From Candidatus Pacearchaeota archaeon (GTDB lineage: Archaea > Nanobdellota > Nanobdellia > Pacearchaeales > GW2011-AR1), in NCBI GenBank assembly GCA_016186375.1, contig JACPLS010000100.1, positions 1-11,179 on the forward strand: DNA of 11,179 bases, in the 5' to 3' direction. Below, piece after piece: positions 6,570 through 11,179 of this stretch. The position numbers and the translations under genes are program-made. The notes under the pieces are model-generated. The model ran no database searches. It saw only the letters and a program-made list of their open reading frames with translations, and was not told where the DNA came from. How positions within the stretch are numbered: the first letter of the stretch is position 1; every line of letters begins with the position of its first letter.

Positions 6570-9395
6570 TTAAACAAAATTTTTACATAAAATATTGTTA
6601 CTAACTTCTTTTATTCCGGAACATATCAATTTCCAATTGTTTTCATCAACTTTTGAATAATAAACATTATAACGATCAAAATTATTGCCTTGTATATTTC
6701 CGGTAATATCAATAATACCTGTAACTTCATAATCCCCTTTAACTAATTCAGCAATCAGTGGTTTCTCATTCAAATTAATAGTTTTTTTTATATCAATCTT
6801 TCCAGCTCCTTGTTTAATAGGAGAAAGCTCTAAATCAACAGCAGTATTCTTCAACGCAGCTTTTATATAATTAGGACTCCAATCAGGATGCACTTGTTTA
6901 ATCAATGCTACTGCACCAGCAACATGCGGCGTTGCCATGCTTGTTCCTGCCAACTGAACATGTTTATCATCAATACAAGGTTTATAGAATGGATGTTCTC
7001 CTTCTTCAAATATTGAATCATGCCGCGCAGCACAAATAAGAGCTCCAGGAGCAACAACATCTGGCTTTATTAAACCTTTTTCATTGCCTTCCTTATATCT
7101 CCAAACAACTGGTCCTCTAGAACTGAATGAGATTATTTGGTCTTTTTTTGGATCAGTGTCGCCCCAATATTCTCCACTATAATCTTTCTTATAAGTTGCA
7201 CCAACAGTTATTGCTTTCCTAGATGTTCCGGGGCTGCTGATTGTTTGCTCGCCAGGACCATCATTTCCAGCAGCTATAACAACAACAACACCAGCATCAA
7301 CAGTATTATCAACTGCCTTACTCATTGGATCATCGGGATTTCCTGGGCCCCCCAGACTCATGCTAATTATATCAAGATGATCTGAAAAATCTCCATCTTG
7401 ATTAGGATCAACAGCTCTTTCAATAGCCTTAATTATAACATCAGTATAAGAATTAGGAAATACTTTATATGTATAAATCTGGGCGTCTGGTGCAATACCC
7501 CAGACTTCTCCTTTCTCTGGTTCATAAATATTATTATTGTTATAATCTCCTTTTCCAGCCGCAATTCCTGCAACATGAGTTCCATGTCCTTGGTAATCCA
7601 TTGGATCTTTATCTTCTTCACATATATTACCTTTAGATGACTCAATATAACAATCATCAAAATCATCATCGTTATTTTTATCTCTTAAAAATATTCTTTC
7701 ACAATATTCTCCTTTCTTATCTTCAATAAAACAATCTAAAATATCGTTATCTTGATTTATATCAATAGTATCAGAAAAATCATATCCATCAACCACTTTA
7801 CTGCACTTCTTAGCAAGAAAATCCTCTTTTGTGCAACTCCCAAAGTCAGGATGAGTATAATCAACACCCGTGTCAATAATTGCAATTGTTACTCCTTTTC
7901 CTGTATATCCTAATACAGAAGATTTATCTGATATAAGACGAATAGAAACTATTGAATCATCAAATATAATGCCTGCTTCTTTATATTTGTCATATTGAAC
8001 ATCTTCAACATACAAAGTAGCTTGGCTTAATTTGAAACTCTCTCCTTTTTTCATGCTTTTCCTTTCATTATTAATTAGCAAAGTCGCTATTCTCGTAGTT
8101 GTCACTCTCTCTATCTTAACAGTATAAACTTGATTTTCCAAAGAAATTGAAACAGCTTTATCAGATATGAAAATAGTCTGAAAAACTTCTTTAGGAACAG
8201 CAATCGTTCCGTCTCTTTGCCATACTTTATCAGCGCTAATCAAAGGCACAGAATCCTGCAACAAAGTTTTAACTTTCAAATTCGGATGCACTGCTTTTAC
8301 GCCAGAAACTTTCTTGAGTTTTTCAGCCTCCTCTGCTGTGATGTTTAATGCAATTCCATTAAACACAGAATCCCATTCTCCAAGAACTTTAATTTCCTTT
8401 TTTTGAGATGTAGATGCCGTTGTAGTTGGAGAAGTTTTAGTTACTATCGCTTCTCCAGTTATTTGCTTTTTACTAAATAAAGCAATAATGCTATTCCATA
8501 ATTTTGTAAGCCAAAAATTATTTTCAGATTCATCAATAACTTTTGCATTAATCTTACTTCCTGATGTAGATGTAGAGTCAGAAAACACGCCCCCTAGTTC
8601 TGCTTCAATCACCGCCCTTATCTTTACGTGCTCTTTATTAACTTTAACTTTTTGTATATCGCTTGCTTTTTTAAGAACTTTTTTCTTCTCTAACTCGTCT
8701 TTTTTTAATTTTATTTTATATTTTTCCTTAGCTTTTGTATATTGTTTAATCATCGGCTCTTCTGTAAATTCAATTATGTAGCCATTGGGTTTTAACAATT
8801 CAGCATCTTCCACAGAAATAAAATTACCTTTTTCATCAATAGTTCTGTCTTTAATAAATCCATCTGACATTATATATCGTAAATCTCTCCCATTATCTAT
8901 TATAGATCCAATTTTATCTCCATTGTTAACATTAATCTCTGTAATATCTGTATTAGAAGAAGCAATATCTCCAATAACAGAAGGCTCGACATCATAAGGA
9001 GGATCAGTCAATTCAATAGCTTCTCCGACTTTATAAGTATCTTTCAATGTTGCAATACTAATACTCAATTTTTCAGCATTAGTGGTTGAAACGCAAACAC
9101 CATTTGAACAACTAAATCCTAAAGGACAATTTATATAGCTAGTTCCATAACTATTTCCAGAACAATAATATTCATAGACTGTTTTATTATTATTGTAACA
9201 ACTATCAATATAGTTCTTTCCGCCAACACTAATTGTTCCTTTTATTGTTGAATAAACTCCTCTGTCTGTATCAGAGCAATAAATAGAATTTGGAATGTAA
9301 GTGTTATCTTTATATCCATTTGCAGAAACATATTGAAAAACAGTAAATATTATAAGAATAATACTAAAAACAACAATAATAGATTTCTTTTTCAT
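6570..9395 (-). CDS. secreted subtilisin-like serine protease (S8) with Cys-rich and inserted beta domains
   Basis: From the ATG at 9395 the product has 941 residues. In order: signal peptide 1-25 (cut after VSA); six-cysteine module (C40, 66, 78, 90, 96, 101); inhibitor-I9-like propeptide (about 206-379), broken by a Lys-rich and Ser/Thr-rich insert; an extra beta domain (394-494) between propeptide and catalytic domain; S8 catalytic domain with D508 (IIDTGVD), H604 (GHGTHVAG), N711 (AAGNDG) and S819 (GTSMATPHVAG); and a beta-sandwich from about 886 cut short by the stop. Two tandem Asp/Cys-rich loops (545-566, 572-593) and a DPNQDGDFSD loop (663-672) probably bind calcium. A TTG at 9437 would spoil the signal peptide. 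The enzyme should be an extracellular, self-maturing endoprotease. Its end is probably frameshifted from the propeller ORF downstream. Confidence 0.93.
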   Translation of the reverse strand: MKKKSIIVVFSIILIIFTVFQYVSANGYKDNTYIPNSIYCSDTDRGVYSTIKGTISVGGKNYIDSCYNNNKTVYEYYCSGNSYGTSYINCPLGFSCSNGVCVSTTNAEKLSISIATLKDTYKVGEAIELTDPPYDVEPSVIGDIASSNTDITEINVNNGDKIGSIIDNGRDLRYIMSDGFIKDRTIDEKGNFISVEDAELLKPNGYIIEFTEEPMIKQYTKAKEKYKIKLKKDELEKKKVLKKASDIQKVKVNKEHVKIRAVIEAELGGVFSDSTSTSGSKINAKVIDESENNFWLTKLWNSIIALFSKKQITGEAIVTKTSPTTTASTSQKKEIKVLGEWDSVFNGIALNITAEEAEKLKKVSGVKAVHPNLKVKTLLQDSVPLISADKVWQRDGTIAVPKEVFQTIFISDKAVSISLENQVYTVKIERVTTTRIATLLINNERKSMKKGESFKLSQATLYVEDVQYDKYKEAGIIFDDSIVSIRLISDKSSVLGYTGKGVTIAIIDTGVDYTHPDFGSCTKEDFLAKKCSKVVDGYDFSDTIDINQDNDILDCFIEDKKGEYCERIFLRDKNNDDDFDDCYIESSKGNICEEDKDPMDYQGHGTHVAGIAAGKGDYNNNNIYEPEKGEVWGIAPDAQIYTYKVFPNSYTDVIIKAIERAVDPNQDGDFSDHLDIISMSLGGPGNPDDPMSKAVDNTVDAGVVVVIAAGNDGPGEQTISSPGTSRKAITVGATYKKDYSGEYWGDTDPKKDQIISFSSRGPVVWRYKEGNEKGLIKPDVVAPGALICAARHDSIFEEGEHPFYKPCIDDKHVQLAGTSMATPHVAGAVALIKQVHPDWSPNYIKAALKNTAVDLELSPIKQGAGKIDIKKTINLNEKPLIAELVKGDYEVTGIIDITGNIQGNNFDRYNVYYSKVDENNWKLICSGIKEVSNNILCKNFV
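6573..6582 (-). other. frameshift window between subtilase and propeller frames, with a -1 slippery heptamer
   Basis: On the minus strand the subtilase frame reads AAA AAT TTT GTT TAA and stops at 6570-6572. The propeller frame lies at -1 and is closed upstream by a TAA at 6583-6585. A continuous protein must therefore shift within these ten bases. They contain A-AAT-TTT (6582-6576) in the X-XXY-YYZ phase of a -1 slippery site. After the shift the frame reads on through LIHNSRYYYSFNSMEEAIES into the propeller ORF. The sequence fits programmed slippage, but a lost or gained base in the A5T4 run would look the same. I see no clear downstream stem. Confidence 0.6.
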
Positions 9396-9415
9396 ATCAA
9401 CTATAAGAAAAAAAG

Positions 9416-9427
9416 ATTTATATATCC
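9416..9427 (-). promoter_or_regulatory. TATA-like element of the subtilase gene
   Basis: On the minus strand GGATATATAAAT, preceded by CGAA as a possible BRE, is centred 26 nt before the ATG at 9395. It overlaps the last codons of the M16 gene, so the subtilase can start its own leaderless message even though the genes are only 22 nt apart. Confidence 0.5.
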
Positions 9428-10620
9428 TTCGGCACAATTGCAGCTATGCTATATTTCTTAATCAGATCTGACGCCAGCTTTTTAACTTGCTCCAAAGAAA
9501 CTGCCTTTATCCTTTTTTCATGTATATAATAATCTTCTGCTTTTCCCGACAATTCACAAATTAGTAATTCATTCATGACATTTACACTTTCTTCAGTACT
9601 TATTTTTCTCTGTCCTATTAATTGTTCCTTCGTTTCTTCAAGTTCTTTCTCATCCATTTTTCCCACATTATCGAACTCATCTAAAATAATCTTCTTTATT
9701 TCAGGCAAAGCTTCCTTAGTCGTCCCAATATAAATAGTGTAATATGAATAGCTTTTTTCCGCATTAATGTTTCCTCTAACAGCATAAGCTAATCCTTTAT
9801 CTTCCCTTATTTTCAAAAACAATTTAGAACTCGCTCCATCTGCTAAATATGCGTTAAGTATTTCTAAGGCAGCATAATCTTTCTCTCTCATTAGCGGGGC
9901 GTGCATTCCAATAAGAAAATGTGCTTGGTCAATTCCCCCCCTTTCCTCAATTGTTTCTCTGTTCTTCTTTTTTATCTCAAACTTTCCAATTTCTCTCCTT
10001 TTTTCTGAAAAATTCTTTTCTAAATACTCGCAAACTTTGTCAATTTCTGCATTTCCAACTATAGTAACAATAAAATTCTCTGGAAGATAATTTTCCCTAA
10101 AAAAAGAATAAACATAATCTCTTTCCAAAGAAGACACTGTTTCCTTTGAGCCTATTACACTATCACCAAATGGTTTTTCATATAAATTTCCTTCAATTAA
10201 ATCATATATAAATCTCTGGGGAGTATCATGATACATCTTTATTTCTTCTAAAATAACTTTCTTTTCCTTCGCAAATTTATCTTCCTTTAATATCGGGTTT
10301 ATTAAAATATCACTCAATATATCTAGTCCAACAAAAAGATGATCAGAAGGAAGTTTAACCCAGAAACTAGTTAATTCATGTGATGTAAATGCATTCAATA
10401 TTCCTCCTCTTTTTTCAATTTCTCTGCTAATGTCTTCATGCGTTCTTGTCTTTGTTCCATTAAAAACCAAATGTTCTATAAAATGCGCAACACCCTTTAT
10501 ATCGCTTTTTTCAAACCCTGCTCCAAACTTATTTGAAATACTTAAAGAAACCACTGGAAGCTCTCTTTGCTCCATTATTACTGTAATTCCATTTTTTAAT
10601 TTCCTCCTTAAAAATTTCAT
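9418..10620 (-). CDS. M16-family zinc metallopeptidase
   Basis: This 400-residue protein has the length and two-lobe layout of M16B (pitrilysin/processing-peptidase-like) enzymes. The inverted zinc motif is H46-F-I-E49-H50, followed by GGxxNAxT (72-79) and the distal metal ligand in the VILEEI helix (E125/E126). The C-terminal lobe contains FLKIREDKGLAYAVRG, the conserved R-x-x-x-GLAY block that helps position substrate. No signal peptide or membrane segment is seen, so it is cytoplasmic. These enzymes degrade or trim peptides inside a closing chamber. Being directly upstream of a secreted protease suggests a possible link with precursor or signal-peptide turnover, which is inference only. 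Confidence 0.93.
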   Translation of the reverse strand: MKFLRRKLKNGITVIMEQRELPVVSLSISNKFGAGFEKSDIKGVAHFIEHLVFNGTKTRTHEDISREIEKRGGILNAFTSHELTSFWVKLPSDHLFVGLDILSDILINPILKEDKFAKEKKVILEEIKMYHDTPQRFIYDLIEGNLYEKPFGDSVIGSKETVSSLERDYVYSFFRENYLPENFIVTIVGNAEIDKVCEYLEKNFSEKRREIGKFEIKKKNRETIEERGGIDQAHFLIGMHAPLMREKDYAALEILNAYLADGASSKLFLKIREDKGLAYAVRGNINAEKSYSYYTIYIGTTKEALPEIKKIILDEFDNVGKMDEKELEETKEQLIGQRKISTEESVNVMNELLICELSGKAEDYYIHEKRIKAVSLEQVKKLASDLIKKYSIAAIVPKDI

Positions 10621-10634
10621 AAAATCAATAAAAA

Positions 10635-10656
10635 AAGAGGGTTAATAAACCCTTTT
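10635..10656 (-). promoter_or_regulatory. M16 promoter with overlapping inverted repeat
   Basis: On the minus strand GTTTATTAAC (10641-10650) is centred 26 nt before the ATG at 10620, with GAGAAAAG upstream as a possible BRE. The same bases form an inverted repeat: GGGTT (10639-10643) pairs with AACCC (10648-10652) across a 4-nt loop, extendable to nine pairs with one G-T. An operator over the TATA box is possible; an unremarkable coincidence in AT-rich DNA is also possible. Confidence 0.35.
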
Positions 10657-10667
10657 CTCTAGCACAG

Positions 10668-10682
10668 GAAAATTTAATTAAG
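10668..10682 (+). promoter_or_regulatory. TATA-like element of the His/Cys-tail membrane protein gene
   Basis: GAAAATTTAATTAAG has its TTTAATTA core (10673-10680) centred 26 nt before the ATG at 10702. A GGAAG tract (10693-10697) could add ribosome binding. It is divergent from the M16 promoter, with about 30 nt between the two boxes. Confidence 0.4.
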
Positions 10683-10701
10683 CCTGAATATTGGAAGAAT
10701 T

Positions 10702-11043
10702 ATGAATTATAATAAAAAACCATTGATAACCTTAGGAAGATATATGATATCCTATACAATTGTAGGTTTAGCGGCAAGTCTCATAGTAAATATTGGAAGA
10801 AATATATACATTAATCCTTTACATCAAAAAGAAACATCTTCTATTATAATTTCGGAAGAAAACAAACAAAGATATCTTGATAAAGAAAACAACCTCTTTG
10901 GAATTATTTTTTCTATTGGAGGTCTAGCTGGTTTAATTTGTGGAACTTTAAAAGGTATTAAGAAATTAAATAATTTAGAAAACTCTTCAAATGAGCACGA
11001 AGGAAAGCATGAAGGCTGTTGTCATGGCCACTACCATCTATAG
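10702..11043 (+). CDS. small membrane protein with His/Cys-rich C-terminal tail
   Basis: I do not recognise this 113-residue protein. It has two predicted membrane helices: about 11-31 (YMISYTIVGLAASLIVN) and about 64-86 (LFGIIFSIGGLAGLICG, with GxxxG-like packing). They are joined by a polar loop of about 30 residues. The last 15 residues concentrate metal ligands: H99, H103, C106, C107, H108, H110 and H112 (HEGKHEGCCHGHYHL). By positive-inside reasoning both ends, including the tail, probably face the cytoplasm. The tail looks able to bind Cu, Zn or Ni; transport, storage or sensing cannot be separated from sequence. It stands alone between a divergent protease and a transposon-like gene. 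Confidence 0.7.
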   Translation: MNYNKKPLITLGRYMISYTIVGLAASLIVNIGRNIYINPLHQKETSSIIISEENKQRYLDKENNLFGIIFSIGGLAGLICGTLKGIKKLNNLENSSNEHEGKHEGCCHGHYHL

Positions 11044-11081
11044 CATCTGATACCAGTAGAATATTTCTTTAGAAAAATAGA

Positions 11082-11109
11082 TAAACATCCATAGCTATAT
11101 GGATGTTTA
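11082..11109. repeat. perfect 12-bp hairpin upstream of the transposase-like gene
   Basis: TAAACATCCATA pairs fully with TATGGATGTTTA across a GCTA loop. No T-tract follows, so it is not a typical terminator for the upstream gene. It sits 25 nt before the start codon and 10 nt before the Shine-Dalgarno of the next gene. It could be an end-proximal element of an insertion sequence, part of a structured guide RNA of IS110 type, or a translation-control hairpin. Confidence 0.75.
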
Positions 11110-11133
11110 ATCAACTGAAAGGAGGTAAATAAA

Positions 11134-11179
11134 ATGAACATCGGAGAAAAAGCATATATCGGATTAGACATGCACAGAG
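11134..11179 (+). CDS. start of a probable IS110-family transposase (partial, cut by window end)
   Basis: Only 15 complete codons are visible. They read YIGLDMHR after a seven-residue leader. IS110 DEDD transposases begin this way, with a short strand carrying the first catalytic Asp (here D12) followed by His/Ser and a basic residue, as in 'YIGxDxHK'. The ATG is preceded by AAAGGAGGT (11118-11126) seven bases upstream, by far the strongest Shine-Dalgarno in the window. Most neighbours look leaderless. That difference suggests a gene brought in from outside. Such enzymes move DNA through a RuvC-like/Ser mechanism and in studied cases use a bridge RNA encoded in the element's non-coding end. 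The call rests on very few residues; another RNase H-fold protein is possible. Confidence 0.5.
   Translation, partial: MNIGEKAYIGLDMHR

Noticed and set aside
7137..7669. Plus- and minus-strand ORFs across the subtilase catalytic domain
   Set aside because: They lie in other frames of a region coding for the conserved Asp, His and Asn blocks and look like composition artefacts.
8488..8997. Two plus-strand ORFs antisense to the subtilase propeptide
   Set aside because: Hydrophobic Leu/Ser/Phe-rich translations are what antisense reading of Lys/Glu-rich coding DNA gives.
9396..9437. TTG start adding 14 residues to the subtilase
   Set aside because: It would place MCRRIYKSFF before the Lys-rich start of a good signal peptide and overlap both the M16 end and the TATA-like box. 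The ATG at 9395 fits export and promoter spacing.
10430..10645. Plus-strand ORF antisense to the M16 N-terminus
   Set aside because: It overlaps the HxxEH region and the M16 promoter and has no supporting motif.
11082..11109. Hairpin as an intrinsic terminator of the 113-aa gene
   Set aside because: No T-run follows the stem, and it sits closer to the next start codon than to the upstream stop.

Overview
The window is AT-rich and uses the standard genetic code, with TGA as a stop and AGA as the main arginine codon. It most resembles an archaeal genome, probably a DPANN-type lineage such as Woesearchaeota or Pacearchaeota. Three things point that way. Most genes carry an AT-only TATA-like element centred about 23-30 nt before the start codon, which fits leaderless archaeal promoters. 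There is a stand-alone ERCC4/XPF-type nuclease, an archaeal and eukaryotic family. The large secreted subtilase has a six-cysteine N-terminal module of a type I associate with these archaea. The lineage is inferred; there is no rRNA in the window.

Layout. Bases 1-609 hold a VapB/VapC toxin-antitoxin pair behind two overlapping perfect palindromes. Directly behind it is a short XPF-like nuclease (624-1283). On the minus strand follow an unrecognised 115-aa protein (1293-1640), the RNA 2',3'-cyclic phosphodiesterase ThpR (1748-2326) and a DUF1059-like small protein (2366-2542). A WalJ/YycJ-type metallo-beta-lactamase-fold hydrolase (2618-3385, plus) is divergent from that last gene. From 10620 down to 3397 every gene is on the minus strand: an M16 zinc protease, a large secreted subtilisin-like protease, a seven-motif FG-GAP beta-propeller protein and an alpha/beta-hydrolase with a lipobox. 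At the right end are a small membrane protein with a His/Cys tail (10702-11043, plus), a perfect 12-bp hairpin, and the first 15 codons of what looks like an IS110-family transposase behind an unusually strong Shine-Dalgarno.

The most notable point is that the subtilase and the FG-GAP protein look like two halves of one secreted protein of about 1,620 residues. The propeller frame stays open upstream of its first ATG and reads plausibly as the missing end of the domain in which the subtilase stops. The frame change is confined to about ten bases (6573-6582). That stretch contains A-AAT-TTT in the phase of a -1 slippery heptamer, one codon before the subtilase stop. It could be programmed frameshifting, a real mutation or an assembly error.

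The M16 protease, subtilase/propeller and lipobox hydrolase make this mainly a proteolysis and cell-surface region, flanked by toxin-antitoxin and transposon-like elements.
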